Counted from the stretch's first letter, positions 26,247-35,372 are shown. The stretch: 64,000 nucleotides of DNA from Variibacter gotjawalensis (GCF_002355335.1 NZ_AP014946.1:2743501-2807500), one strand, 5' to 3'. Translations and numbers: made by a program. The notes: generated from the letters alone by a model not told the origin.

Positions 26247-26825
26247 ATGGGACTTCTGATCTTCAGCACCAACGTCACCTTGGACGGCTGTGTCGACCAC
26301 CAAGTCGGAATCGCCGACGACGAGACACACGCATTCTTCACCCGCCTCATGAACGAGAGCGGGGCGATGCTGTGGGGCCGCGTCACTTACGAGATGATGG
26401 AGAGCTACTGGCCGGCGGTCGCCCGCGGCGAGGGTGAGGCACCGCCGCGGCTGCGCGAATGGGCGGTCAAGCTGGATGCCAAGCCGAAATATGTGGTGTC
26501 GTCGCAGCGGAGCGACTTTCCGTGGAACAACAGCCACCACATCGCCGGTGATCTGCGAACGGGCGTGCAGAAGCTTAAAGACGCTACTCCCGCAGGAGTG
26601 CTGCTCGGCAGCGTCACGCTCGCGGCTGAACTCGATCGGCTGGGTTTGATCGACGAATACAAGTTCCTCGTTCACCCGAGGATCGCGGGCCACGGCCCGA
26701 CACTGTACGAGAGCGGCTTGCCGAGCACGCGAAAGCTGGAATTGGTTTCGGCAAAGCCACTCAGCAACGGCGTCATTGCCGTGCACTATCGACGCTCAAC
26801 GGTGAAAAGCGGAAGTCAGGATTAG
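26247..26825 (+). CDS. Dihydrofolate reductase family protein (RibD C-terminal type)
   Basis: 192 residues. LIFSTNVTLDGCVD at the start, MLWGRVTYEMMESYW near 45 and VLLGSVTLAAELDRLGLIDEYK in the last third mark the RibD-C/DHFR-like fold that binds NADPH. Members of this group are of unknown substrate and are not the essential DHFR. A TTG five codons upstream is possible; the ATG at 26247 is preferred. It overlaps the convergent LysR gene by four bases. Confidence 0.83.
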   Translation: MGLLIFSTNVTLDGCVDHQVGIADDETHAFFTRLMNESGAMLWGRVTYEMMESYWPAVARGEGEAPPRLREWAVKLDAKPKYVVSSQRSDFPWNNSHHIAGDLRTGVQKLKDATPAGVLLGSVTLAAELDRLGLIDEYKFLVHPRIAGHGPTLYESGLPSTRKLELVSAKPLSNGVIAVHYRRSTVKSGSQD

Positions 26826-27790
26826 CCTGGCTTTCTGCGAACTCGCCTGTGCTGCCCAGCGTCTACCTTGATTATGGACGGTCGTGTGATCGGAAAGACC
26901 TCAGAAACATGCTCGGCGAACATCTCGCAAAAGGCCGTGGCATATCGTGGCAGCGGACGGCGCTTATCCCAAAAGATGACGAGCGGTTGGCGTAGCGGTT
27001 TGCTCTGATGAGTAATGCCGACAATTCGCACCTTGTATCGATGCGTTCGCAAGGCAGATGGAATAACCGCCACGCCTTGGCCGGCTTCCGCCATAGCCAG
27101 CAAAGTGTGAGGTGCTCGGCTCTCGAACATAATGTTCGGCTGCAAGCTGGCGAGCCGACAGGCCGCATCGAAAAGCCGCCGAATAACGAATGCAGGATCC
27201 TCTAAGAGTAACGGATAGGGTGCCAAGCGCTTAATGTCGATCGCGTCACTCTTGGCAATGGGCATCGAAGGATGGCAGGCGGCGAGGAGTTCAACCGGTT
27301 CCAGCGGATGGCTTGCGAAACGCCGATCGCCCGGCTGTACGGCGTGAGCCATATGCTGACCAAGGTGAACCTCACCACGTTCGAGCATCGCAAGCGTGTC
27401 GGCTCCAATTGCCTCGATCAACTTGACCTGAACGTCGGGGTACCGCTTGGCGTAGCGCGGCAGAAAATTTGAGAATGCGCTCTCGATCATTTGCGGTGAG
27501 CCCGCCACCTTCAAAACGCCAGTGTGCCCCCGGCGAAGCAGCTGCGCTCGCTCGTTTACGGCGCTGGCGTAATTCAATAAGCCGCGACAATCGTTGAGGA
27601 GTTGCTCGCCTTCGCCGGTCAACAATAGGCGGCGTCCAACGCGGTCGAAAAGTTTGAAACCAAGCTCTTGCTCGAGGTCGCCGATTTGCCGGGATAGCGC
27701 AGGTTGGGCAACGCGAAGGTGCACGGCTGCCTTGGAGACAGTCCCGAGTTCAGCCACGGTGACGAATGTGCGCACACGTCGGAAGTCCAT
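26822..27790 (-). CDS. LysR-family transcriptional regulator
   Basis: 322 residues. The N-terminal winged helix-turn-helix reads MDFRRVRTFVTVAELGTVSK and VAQPALSRQIGDLEQELG; the remainder is the periplasmic-binding-protein-like effector domain. The start MDFRRV is the standard LysR opening. The gene is divergent from a Bug solute-binding gene and probably controls it and itself; a palindromic site lies ten bases ahead of its start codon. Effector unknown, presumably a carboxylate. Confidence 0.93.
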   Translation of the reverse strand: MDFRRVRTFVTVAELGTVSKAAVHLRVAQPALSRQIGDLEQELGFKLFDRVGRRLLLTGEGEQLLNDCRGLLNYASAVNERAQLLRRGHTGVLKVAGSPQMIESAFSNFLPRYAKRYPDVQVKLIEAIGADTLAMLERGEVHLGQHMAHAVQPGDRRFASHPLEPVELLAACHPSMPIAKSDAIDIKRLAPYPLLLEDPAFVIRRLFDAACRLASLQPNIMFESRAPHTLLAMAEAGQGVAVIPSALRTHRYKVRIVGITHQSKPLRQPLVIFWDKRRPLPRYATAFCEMFAEHVSEVFPITRPSIIKVDAGQHRRVRRKPG

Positions 27791-27799
27791 GACTTTGTT

Positions 27800-27816
27800 T
27801 ATGCCGAAACGGCATA
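27800..27816. promoter_or_regulatory. Likely LysR operator
   Basis: A perfect seven-base-arm palindrome tatgccg-aaa-cggcata. It contains the LysR hallmark T-N11-A (tgccgaaacggca) with inner dyad symmetry, in the 128-bp gap between the divergent lysR and Bug genes, nine bases from the lysR start. The position suggests autoregulation. Confidence 0.65.
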
Positions 27817-27918
27817 GTTGAACAGAGCATCTATGTATTGGACGTGCGCCGACAGCTGTCCCACAAATGTCCCGCGTGAAAAGCAACGCGGCGCCGGCCT
27901 GTAAATTGCGGGGACGAC

Positions 27919-28881
27919 ATGAAGCATCGTTGGATGATCTTGCCGTTCGTTCTAGGCCTGGCAACTTTCGACGCGAACGCTCAACCGTGGCCGGCGAAAC
28001 CCATAAAGGCGATCGTTCCAGTCGCGGCCGGGAGCCTTTTAGACATCGTTCCGCGGATCGTGTTCGAGCAGCTCGCAACGCAGCTCGGTCAAAGCATTGT
28101 CGTTGAAAACCGTCCTGGGGCAGGGGCGACGATCGGGACCACACTTGTCGCTAAGTCAGATCCCGATGGTTACACCATTCTGGTGACCTCATCCGCGCAC
28201 GCTATCGCGCCTTCGCTCTATCCCAACTTGAGCTACGATCCATCGCGGGATTTCGCGGCTGTCGCGCCGCTCGGCACTACGCCGTTCGTCTTGGTGGTGC
28301 CCCCCGACCGTGGGTTCAAAACGGCCCGCGATTTTGTCGCCGCAGCCCATGCGAGGCCGGGCTCGTTCAACTTCGCTTCGATCGGCGCCGGGACTGGTTC
28401 GCATCTCAGCGCGGAGCGGTTCCGGCTCAGCGCCAAAGTGCAGGCCGTGCATATCCCGTTCAAGGGCGGTCCTGAAGCGATGACCGAGGTGGTCACGGGA
28501 CGGGTCGACTTTTACTTCGTGGCTATCGGGGCTGCTCTTCCTCAGATCCGAGACGGCAAGCTCACTGCGCTTGCCGTGAACAGCTTCAGGCGTTCCGAAG
28601 CGCTTGCCGAGGTGCCGACCACTGAGGAATCCGGCTTCAAGAGCGCCGAGTATCCAACATGGTTTGGACTTTTCGTGCCGCTCAAGACGCCGAGCGAGAT
28701 CGTCGAAAAGCTCCACCGCGAGACGATGAGGGCTTTGCAGGAGCCCAAAGTGCGGGACAAGCTGGCTGCCCTGGGCTTCGATCCGATGGTGATGACGCCG
28801 AAAGAATTTGATGAACTCGTCGCAAGGGACATCTCCGTCAATGCAGAATTGGTCAAGGCAATCGGACTGAAACCGCAATGA
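27919..28881 (+). CDS. Bug/TctC-family periplasmic solute-binding protein
   Basis: 320 residues. Signal peptide MKHRWMILPFVLGLATFDA, cleavage near NAQ. VENRPGAGATIGTTLVAKS is a clear Bug signature, but the first loop reads IVPVAAGSLLDIVPR, lacking the usual double glycine, so the ligand pocket may differ from its paralogues here. Divergent from and likely regulated by the LysR protein. The methyltransferase gene follows after 34 bp. No TctAB genes. Confidence 0.91.
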   Translation: MKHRWMILPFVLGLATFDANAQPWPAKPIKAIVPVAAGSLLDIVPRIVFEQLATQLGQSIVVENRPGAGATIGTTLVAKSDPDGYTILVTSSAHAIAPSLYPNLSYDPSRDFAAVAPLGTTPFVLVVPPDRGFKTARDFVAAAHARPGSFNFASIGAGTGSHLSAERFRLSAKVQAVHIPFKGGPEAMTEVVTGRVDFYFVAIGAALPQIRDGKLTALAVNSFRRSEALAEVPTTEESGFKSAEYPTWFGLFVPLKTPSEIVEKLHRETMRALQEPKVRDKLAALGFDPMVMTPKEFDELVARDISVNAELVKAIGLKPQ

Positions 28882-28915
28882 GCAGCAAGCCTACTCGAAA
28901 CGAGAGAGCCGCCCA

Positions 28916-29761
28916 ATGACGCCGTCACCAAATCTCCGTGGCGTTGACTTTTGGAACAGCACGATGGGTCACGCCTGGGTTTCGCAGCAGGCCATCATCA
29001 GTGACGTCTTCGCCTCCGTCACTCGCGTCAGTTTAGATGCCGCCGCATTGAAGACGGGCGAGCGTGCGATCGATATCGGATGCGGCACTGGCGATACGCT
29101 TTTCGAAATTGCAAAAACCGTTGGGCCATCAGGCGCTGTGTTGGGCGTTGATGTCTCGGTGCCGATGCTCGACCTTGCAAGGCATCGCGCCGCAGAGGCG
29201 AAACTTACAAACACATCGTGCGCCCTGGCCGATGCGACGAGTTACGCTTTCGAACCGCGGTGGGCTGACCTCGTCTATTCGCGGTTCGGCGTGATGTTTT
29301 TCGAAGACCCTATCAAAGCGTTCACGAATATCCGCAGCAGCATGAAGCCAAGCGGGAGACTCGTGTTCGTCTGTTTTCGCAGCATGCAGGAGTCTCCGTG
29401 GTTTCGTGTGCCGATCGAGGCCGCGCGGCCGCATGTGCCGCCGCAGCCGCCGGCGGATCCGACAGCGCCGGGCATGTTTTCGTTTGCGCGCGAAGATCGC
29501 TTACGCGGCATCCTCTCCGAGTCCGGCTTCCGCGACATTGTGCTTCAAGCCACCGATGTGCCAATCCACGGCAAAGACATTGATCAAAGCATGGCGTTCA
29601 TCACGCAAGCAGGGCCGCTTCCGGCGCTTCTCGATAAGGCCTCAGGCGAGCAACGAGCGCGTGCCATCGAGGCAGTGCGCAGCGCGCTCGCCGAAAAGAT
29701 CGGCGCGGACGGCAACGGCCTGCATGTCGGCTTGTGGCTTGTCTCGGCGGCAACCTCTTAG
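28916..29761 (+). CDS. Class I SAM-dependent methyltransferase
   Basis: 281 residues. RAIDIGCGTGDTLFEIAK (motif I, near residue 55), GVDVSVPML (acidic residue binding the ribose) and DLVYSRFGVMFFEDP are typical SAM-binding elements. The family includes UbiE-like and small-molecule methyltransferases; substrate unknown. It lies 34 bp downstream of the Bug gene on the same strand, so could belong to the LysR-controlled unit. Confidence 0.87.
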   Translation: MTPSPNLRGVDFWNSTMGHAWVSQQAIISDVFASVTRVSLDAAALKTGERAIDIGCGTGDTLFEIAKTVGPSGAVLGVDVSVPMLDLARHRAAEAKLTNTSCALADATSYAFEPRWADLVYSRFGVMFFEDPIKAFTNIRSSMKPSGRLVFVCFRSMQESPWFRVPIEAARPHVPPQPPADPTAPGMFSFAREDRLRGILSESGFRDIVLQATDVPIHGKDIDQSMAFITQAGPLPALLDKASGEQRARAIEAVRSALAEKIGADGNGLHVGLWLVSAATS

Positions 29762-29798
29762 GCAAATCAAGCGTCACCCGTCGCCGCAGTGCTTGGGG

Positions 29799-30812
29799 TT
29801 AGCTTGACAGCGCGGCGAGCGCTTCTTCGATCGGCGCGAGCGCGCGCTCGGCGGCTTCCGCACCGGCATCGATCGCCGCGGCGGCGCTTTGAAAATCCAG
29901 CAATCCGACGTTGGCGAGACGCGGGTTGATCGAGACATCCGGCGGATCGCCCGCAAGCCGCGCCCGCGTGATGCGGTCCTGCATGATGTTGAACGCTTCC
30001 AGCATCACGGCCGAAAATCCCGGACGCTGCGCGGTGCCGATCGCCTGGCGCTTCGCGACATCCTCCGGCGAGCGCGGCACGCCGTGACGGCTGCGCAGCT
30101 TCACCATCCAGTCTTCGTCGGTGTCTGCCGGATTGAAGTTCGAGATCGTCGTGCCGCGTCCGAACAGATCGCTGTTGAGATTGACCGCAACGACGAGGCG
30201 TGCGCCGAGCGCGCGTGCGGCGGATACCGGAACCGGATTGACGAGCGCGCCGTCGACCAACCAGCGCTGTCCGATCAACACCGGCATGAAGATGCCGGGC
30301 AGCGCGTAAGAAGCGCGCAGATTGTCGACCAGCGGTCCGCGCGTCAGCCAGATCTCGTGACCGGTGCCGACCTCGGTTGCGATCGCCGCGAAACGGACCG
30401 GAAGATCTTCGCTCGCCAGATCGCCGATCTGTGTGGTGATGCGCTGCGCGAGCCGATCGCCGCGCAGCAATCCGGAACTGAAAAACGCAAAATCGAGATA
30501 GCCGAAAACCGTGCGGCGCGTGAGGCCGCGCGCCCATTCCTCGAAGGCGTCGAGATGTCCGGCCGCATACATTGCGCCGACGACGGCGCCGATCGAAGTG
30601 CCCGTGATGACGTCGGGCACAAAACCTTTCGCCATCAGTGTGCGGATGACGCCGATATGCGCGAAGCCGCGCGCGGCGCCGCCACCGAGCGCCAACGCGA
30701 TGGTCGGCCGCAGAGGTGCACGCGCACTTTCGTCGGTCGGGACAACCGAGTCCGGTGTCTCGCCAACCTCGGTCGTCTTGTTGTTGTTCTTGCCGAGAAA
30801 GAAATCGAACAC
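29799..30812 (-). CDS. Patatin-like phospholipase (RssA/NTE-like)
   Basis: 337 residues. The oxyanion loop LGGGAARGFAHIGV (residues 42-55), the nucleophile elbow VITGTSIGAVVG with Ser73, and WLVDGALVNPVP with Asp187 form the complete Ser-Asp dyad of cytosolic patatins. These hydrolyse acyl chains from phospholipids or lysophospholipids at the inner membrane. Thirteen bp upstream of the flavin reductase stop on the same strand. The far C-terminus is alanine-rich. Confidence 0.92.
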   Translation of the reverse strand: MFDFFLGKNNNKTTEVGETPDSVVPTDESARAPLRPTIALALGGGAARGFAHIGVIRTLMAKGFVPDVITGTSIGAVVGAMYAAGHLDAFEEWARGLTRRTVFGYLDFAFFSSGLLRGDRLAQRITTQIGDLASEDLPVRFAAIATEVGTGHEIWLTRGPLVDNLRASYALPGIFMPVLIGQRWLVDGALVNPVPVSAARALGARLVVAVNLNSDLFGRGTTISNFNPADTDEDWMVKLRSRHGVPRSPEDVAKRQAIGTAQRPGFSAVMLEAFNIMQDRITRARLAGDPPDVSINPRLANVGLLDFQSAAAAIDAGAEAAERALAPIEEALAALSS

Positions 30813-30825
30813 GCGAGAACTGCTC

Positions 30826-31425
30826 CTAGCGCGGACGCTTCAGCGAGAACACCTCGTTGACGACCGCGTAGTCATGATACCCGCAGCGCGCTAACGGCTG
30901 CATGGCTGCCGTATCAACAAGTCCGTTTTTGATGAAGCTGTCGTTAATGTGCACGCCGACCACCTGTCCGAGCACCAGATAGGTGTCGAGTTGCTTGCCG
31001 TCTTTGTCGGTAAGCTGAACGGTTTGCAAATAAACGCATTCGAGCGCGCACGGGCTCGCCGCGACGCGCGGTGGCTTGATGAGATTGCAGGCGGCGGGCT
31101 CAATGCCGGCCGTTTCCATTTCGGAAACCCCGCGCGGCATCGTCGCGGCCGTCGCGTTCATCAGATCGCGCAGCGGGTATGTTGAGAGATTGCAGACGAA
31201 CTCCTTCGTTTCCTCGGCGAATTCGAGCGAGTCCTTGCGGCCTTCGCTGGAGAAGCCGACGATCGGCGGGAACGACGCAAAGCCGTTGAAGAACGAGTAG
31301 GGCGCGAGATTGATCGCGCCGCTCTTGCCCATCGTCGTGACCCAGCCGATCGGTCGCGGTGCGATGATCGCCTTGAACGGATCGTGCGGCAGGCCGTGGT
31401 TGCGCTTCAGCGGTTCGTAAAACAT
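30826..31425 (-). CDS. Flavin reductase family protein
   Basis: 199 residues. FKAIIAPRPIGWVTTMGKSG, NLAPYSFFNGFASFPPIVGF and a DSLEFAEETKEFVCNL segment match the FMN-binding split-barrel reductases (DIM6/NTAB). They supply reduced flavin or act on flavin themselves. The ATG sits one base after the nitroreductase stop; the two are surely one operon. Confidence 0.9.
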   Translation of the reverse strand: MFYEPLKRNHGLPHDPFKAIIAPRPIGWVTTMGKSGAINLAPYSFFNGFASFPPIVGFSSEGRKDSLEFAEETKEFVCNLSTYPLRDLMNATAATMPRGVSEMETAGIEPAACNLIKPPRVAASPCALECVYLQTVQLTDKDGKQLDTYLVLGQVVGVHINDSFIKNGLVDTAAMQPLARCGYHDYAVVNEVFSLKRPR

Positions 31426-31426
31426 C

Positions 31427-31996
31427 TCAAGCCTTGAAGTGAGTGACGATGTCGGCAAGCGCCGGGCGCGGACGATCTTCCGGCGGACGCGCGGCGGTGC
31501 CGATATGCACGAAGCCCGCGATGCGTTCGCCCGGCTTCAGGCCGAAGCGCTTGAGCACCTCTTCGTCGTAGCCGTACCACTCCGTGATCCAATTCGCCGC
31601 GAAGCCGAGCGCATGCGCAGCGGTGACGAGGTTCATCGTCGCGGCACCGGCCGAGAGCACTTGCTCCCACTCTGGGATCTTCACGTGCGGAGCGGCGGCG
31701 CTCACCACCGCGATGACCAGCGGCGCGCGTGAGAATCGCGTGCGCTCGATTTCGAGCCGTGCGTCGTCCGCGTCCTCGTTCTTCGACTTGAAGACATCGC
31801 GCACGATCGTGCCGGCCGCATCGCGCGCCGCGCCATCGATGATGATGAAGCGCCAAGGCGTCAGTTTGCCGTGGTCCGGCACTCTGGAGGCAATCGTCAG
31901 CAGCGTCTCAATCTGCTCCGGTGTCGGGGCAGGGGCGACCAGCTCGGCGGGCTTCACCGAACGGCGTTTTTGTAGGAGTTCCAAAGCGGTGGTCAT
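31427..31996 (-). CDS. Nitroreductase family protein
   Basis: 189 residues. The start LLQKRRSVKPAEL and VPDHGKLTPWRFIIIDG are FMN-binding landmarks, and HALGFAANWITEWYGYDEEV is the dimer/flavin segment. The family reduces nitro, quinone or enone compounds with NAD(P)H. Ribosome site aagga before the ATG. It leads a two- or three-gene operon with the flavin reductase and possibly the patatin. Confidence 0.9.
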   Translation of the reverse strand: MTTALELLQKRRSVKPAELVAPAPTPEQIETLLTIASRVPDHGKLTPWRFIIIDGAARDAAGTIVRDVFKSKNEDADDARLEIERTRFSRAPLVIAVVSAAAPHVKIPEWEQVLSAGAATMNLVTAAHALGFAANWITEWYGYDEEVLKRFGLKPGERIAGFVHIGTAARPPEDRPRPALADIVTHFKA

Positions 31997-32142
31997 AAGG
32001 ATCCTTGGCTGGGTGATCGCCGGTAGCACGGGGCATCCGGCCTGACAAATAGGGTCTGGTCCCCGGAAAGTGCAGGTCCGGCCGAAGCGGAGGGTTGGCC
32101 GGAAGGCTTGAATTCGCCGTGATTTCAGACGATGGAATCCGG

Positions 32143-33216
32143 ATGAAGAACAAGACGGGGATGGTCGCCCCGGCCGCAGCCCTGATTTTGCTCGCACTCA
32201 GCCCCTCGGCAGAGGCGCAATCGCTGCGTTCGTTATTCTCCTCCGGCGCGTCCGCGCAGGAGCCGTCAGCCGATCCACGCCCGCCGGGCGAAATCCCGGG
32301 CGTCACGCCTCCGGCACCGGCAGCACCGCCTGCCGCGGCACCGAGTGCGCCGCCGCTGCCCCCGCCGGGCGCGCCGCAAGCACCGCCGCCCGCTGCCGCA
32401 ATTCCGGCAGCTCCGCCGCCGCCGCAGCAACAACAGGCAGCGCCGTCCGTCATCCCGCCGCAGCTCGGCGGCATTCAAGTCGCCGCGCGCTTCGGGCGCG
32501 ACGGTGGCCCGATCGGTGGCGGCCTGCAGTGGCGCGTCTATCCGGATAAGCCGGACGCGACCGGTCAATTCCGCATGCTGCGCGAGGACAAGGGCGCCAA
32601 CCCGAATTTCACGCTGCCGCCCGGCGGCTACATCGTCCATGTTGCGATCGGGCTCGCGAGTGCTGCGAAGCGCGTGCAGGTGCAGACCAACACGGTGCGC
32701 GAAGTGTTCGAATTGTCGGTCGGTGGCCTGCAGGTGCAGGGCAAGGTCGGCGAGAGCAAGATCGCGAGCGGCGTGACCTTCGATCTCTTCAAAGGCAGTC
32801 AGTTCGACGGCAACTCGCAGCGCGCCATTGCGTCCGATATCGCGGCCGGCGAGCTGCTCGTTCTGCCGGAGGGTGAGTACTACATCGTCTCCAACTACGG
32901 CGACGGCAACGCCGTGCTCCGCGCCGACGTGCGCGTGCAAGCCGGCAAGCTGACCGAAGCGTCCGTGCAGCATCGCGCCGCCGCCGTGACGCTGAAGCTC
33001 GTCTCGGAGGCGGGCGGCGAAGCGCTCGCCAACACGGCGTGGTCGGTGCTGACGCCCGGCGGCGACGTGATCAAGGAATCGATCGGCGCGTTCCCGCGCG
33101 TCGTGCTGGCGGAAGGCGATTACGTCGCGATCGCGCGCGCCGAGGGCAAGGTCTACAATCGCGAATTCAAGGTCCAAGCCGGCTCGGACCAGGAAATCGA
33201 AATGGTTGCCCGCTGA
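32143..33216 (+). CDS. Secreted protein with proline/alanine-rich linker
   Basis: 357 residues. Signal peptide (MKNKTGMVAPAAALILLALS, ending near AEAQ), then a low-complexity Pro/Ala/Gly tract (about residues 45-105) and a folded C-terminal part of three repeat-like beta segments (GGLQVQGKVGESKI, AAAVTLKLVSEAGGE, VYNREFKVQAGS). The tract suggests a periplasmic spacer or cell-wall-spanning stalk. No family recognised. Convergent with the RidA-like gene, 15 bp apart. Confidence 0.8.
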   Translation: MKNKTGMVAPAAALILLALSPSAEAQSLRSLFSSGASAQEPSADPRPPGEIPGVTPPAPAAPPAAAPSAPPLPPPGAPQAPPPAAAIPAAPPPPQQQQAAPSVIPPQLGGIQVAARFGRDGGPIGGGLQWRVYPDKPDATGQFRMLREDKGANPNFTLPPGGYIVHVAIGLASAAKRVQVQTNTVREVFELSVGGLQVQGKVGESKIASGVTFDLFKGSQFDGNSQRAIASDIAAGELLVLPEGEYYIVSNYGDGNAVLRADVRVQAGKLTEASVQHRAAAVTLKLVSEAGGEALANTAWSVLTPGGDVIKESIGAFPRVVLAEGDYVAIARAEGKVYNREFKVQAGSDQEIEMVAR

Positions 33217-33231
33217 CGCGCGCGCTGCGTA

Positions 33232-33696
33232 TTACTTCACGGCAATCGCCGAGATCTCGATCTTCACGTCGCGCGGCAGACGCGCGACTTCGACCGTTGC
33301 ACGGGCCGGGGGCGCGCTCTTGAAGAACGTCGCGTAGACCGTGTTCATCTTCGGAAATTCATTGAGGTCTTTCATGAAGACCGAGGTCGAGACGATGTTG
33401 TCCATCGTCATGCCGTCGGCTTCGAGGACGGCTTTGAGATTGTTGAGCACGAGCGTCGTCTGGTCTTCGATGCTCGCGGTGGCGAGCACCTGCTTGGTCG
33501 CCGGATCGATTGCGATCTGTCCCGCGAGATAGACCGTATTGCCGACCTTGATGGCTTGGGAGTAGGGACCGATCGCCTCTGGCGCTTTCGGCGTCGAGAT
33601 CACATCTTTCTTCAGAGCCTGCGCCATCGCGCTGCCGCCGACCGCAATGGCCAAAACCGTGGCCAACGCGAGGATCGTCTTCTGATTGTTCTTCAC
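33232..33696 (-). CDS. RidA family protein with a signal peptide
   Basis: 154 residues. The RidA core is complete: APEAIGPYSQAIKVGNTVYL, ASIEDQTTLVLNNLKAVLEA and PPARATVEVARLPRD with the key arginine that binds imine carboxylates. Unusually for this cytosolic family it starts MKNNQKTILALATVLAIAVG...AMAQ, a classic Sec signal, so it should act in the periplasm. RidA proteins deaminate reactive imines/enamines. Function outside the cytoplasm is unclear. Confidence 0.88.
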   Translation of the reverse strand: MKNNQKTILALATVLAIAVGGSAMAQALKKDVISTPKAPEAIGPYSQAIKVGNTVYLAGQIAIDPATKQVLATASIEDQTTLVLNNLKAVLEADGMTMDNIVSTSVFMKDLNEFPKMNTVYATFFKSAPPARATVEVARLPRDVKIEISAIAVK

Positions 33697-33861
33697 GACC
33701 GTGCCCTCTCAAACGAAAACTCAAGAAAAACCGCGACTTGCGGCGATCTGGAGCGTAGGATTGGCACGGATTATGCGTCAATGCGGCGTCATGTAGCGGT
33801 GATTCAGTAGCGAACGATCTGCCGCGCGGGACGTTATACTAATGACTATCGAATCTCACTG

Positions 33862-33885
33862 GGAACAAACCGCGCACTTTTCGAA
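33862..33885 (+). promoter_or_regulatory. Weak sigma-EcfG-like promoter before otsB
   Basis: GGAAC (33862-33866) is followed after 15 bases by cgaa (33882-33885), short of the GGAAC-N16/17-CGTT consensus in both spacing and -10 element. otsB is often part of the general stress regulon, but this call is tentative. Confidence 0.25.
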
Positions 33886-33904
33886 GCACGCGGTGAAGTA
33901 GGTT

Positions 33905-34744
33905 ATGCATCAAATACTGACTCTGCCGGAAAAAGAGCTTCAAGTCGTCACGATGGAAGAGCCGCCCGGATCGTTGAAAAAGTCGCGCCGGCCCATGAGC
34001 GCCGACGACTTCGATCATGCGGCGAATGCGATCCTTCTCGACGTCGATGGAACGCTCATCGAATTTGGCCCGACGCCGCTCGACGTGCATGTTCCGCCAA
34101 GTCTCAAACACACATTGTCGAAGCTGCGCGACAAGCTGGGCGGCGCGCTGTGCCTCGTCAGCGGACGTCCGCTCGAACATCTCGACATCCTGTTTTCGCC
34201 GCTCAACGTCGCCTGCATCGGCGGTCATGGTGCGGAAAACCGTCTCGCTCCCGGGCAGGTACTGAGCGCGACGGCCGCGCCGATCGATCCGGAGCTGCGC
34301 AATCGTTTGCTCGGCATTGCGACGAACACGCCGGGCGTTCTCGCCGAGGGCAAGAAGTATTCGCTCGCGCTCCATTATCGTTTGGCACCGGAGCAGGAGG
34401 AGTACATCCGCAGCGAGATCGAACGCATCTGCGCTGACTTCCCCGCTGACGCTGTCGAGGTGCTGCCCGGCAAAGCCGTGTTCGAGATCAAGCCACGCGC
34501 ATTCAATAAAGGCGTCGCGGTGCGCGCACTGATGGAAGTGCCGCCGTTCAAAGGCCGCAAGCCGATCTTCCTCGGAGATGACGTCACCGACGAGAGCGTC
34601 TTCTCGATGCTCGGCGAGTTCAACGGGATCGGTTACTCGGTCGGCCGCGATCTCAACTTCACGGAAGGCACATTCGCGACGCCGCGCGAAGTTCGTCACT
34701 GGCTGTACGAACTCCAGCGCGGCAACGCGATCTCGGTGTCCTAG
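33905..34744 (+). CDS. otsB: Trehalose-6-phosphate phosphatase
   Basis: 279 residues. HAD-family motifs: ILLDVDGTLIEFGP with nucleophile Asp46 and Asp48, LVSGRPLEHLD, GHGAENR and LGDDVTDESVFSML with late acidic residues. It removes phosphate from trehalose-6-phosphate to give trehalose, an osmotic and desiccation protectant. The synthase gene otsA is not in the window. The gene is divergent from the RidA-like gene; its stop overlaps the YbjN-like stop by four bases. Confidence 0.92.
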   Translation: MHQILTLPEKELQVVTMEEPPGSLKKSRRPMSADDFDHAANAILLDVDGTLIEFGPTPLDVHVPPSLKHTLSKLRDKLGGALCLVSGRPLEHLDILFSPLNVACIGGHGAENRLAPGQVLSATAAPIDPELRNRLLGIATNTPGVLAEGKKYSLALHYRLAPEQEEYIRSEIERICADFPADAVEVLPGKAVFEIKPRAFNKGVAVRALMEVPPFKGRKPIFLGDDVTDESVFSMLGEFNGIGYSVGRDLNFTEGTFATPREVRHWLYELQRGNAISVS

Positions 34745-35277
34745 TTGGCGCTGGATGGCTTGAACGTCTGCAGATCCTTCAGGAGGTTCGAGTAGATCGC
34801 GGCGGAGCGGCGCAGGTGGCTCATCGACGTGTCGCCGAGAAACACCGACCACGTGAAAAACAGATTGCCGTTGTTGAGATAAAGGCGGCTGTAGAGCTTC
34901 TCGTTGTGCCACGCGTTCATGTATGCGGCATCGACCGAGTCCTGCTTGCCAAAATTCACGAAGAAGACGACGACCGCGCAGGATCCCTCGTTACAGTTCT
35001 GGTGGATCGCCGACACCAGAATGCCCTGGGTTTTTCCGGAGGCGTGCTTGGTGCCGCTCTGCGCCGTGTAGACCTCGACGTCCGAATACCCAGCGGCCTT
35101 CAAGACTTCGGCAGTCTGTTCGGGCGTGACGTTGTTGATGAGCGCACCGCCGCCCGCAGCGGGCTGTTGCGCCGGCTGCCCGGGAGAACTCGGCTGCTGG
35201 ATTTGCGGCTGAGCCACGAGCGGCGAAGCGAACAGGCAAAGACCCAGCACGGCGGCAAGCGACGCATACGAGCGCAT
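34741..35277 (-). CDS. YbjN-domain secreted protein
   Basis: 178 residues. Signal peptide MRSYASLAAVLGLCLFAS with PLVAQ, then a Pro/Gln-rich linker and a YbjN-like domain: TPEQTAEVLKAAGYSDVEV, VVFFVNFG, then MNAWHNEKLYSRLYLNNGN and a C-terminal helix (IYSNLLKDLQTF). YbjN domains have a type III chaperone-like fold with unclear roles in regulation. Only the domain similarity is certain. Convergent with otsB. Confidence 0.78.
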   Translation of the reverse strand: MRSYASLAAVLGLCLFASPLVAQPQIQQPSSPGQPAQQPAAGGGALINNVTPEQTAEVLKAAGYSDVEVYTAQSGTKHASGKTQGILVSAIHQNCNEGSCAVVVFFVNFGKQDSVDAAYMNAWHNEKLYSRLYLNNGNLFFTWSVFLGDTSMSHLRRSAAIYSNLLKDLQTFKPSSAN

Positions 35278-35372
35278 TTCTCTATCTCCCTCAATTTCCG
35301 CGCGCATGATACCGCGACGGCACGCCCGGACAAGGGTGGCTTCCGCGCGGCGCGGCGTGTAGGGAAGGGCCT

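Noticed and set aside
33839-34912. 357-codon frame opposite otsB
   Set aside because: It is the antisense of otsB, whose HAD motifs are complete.
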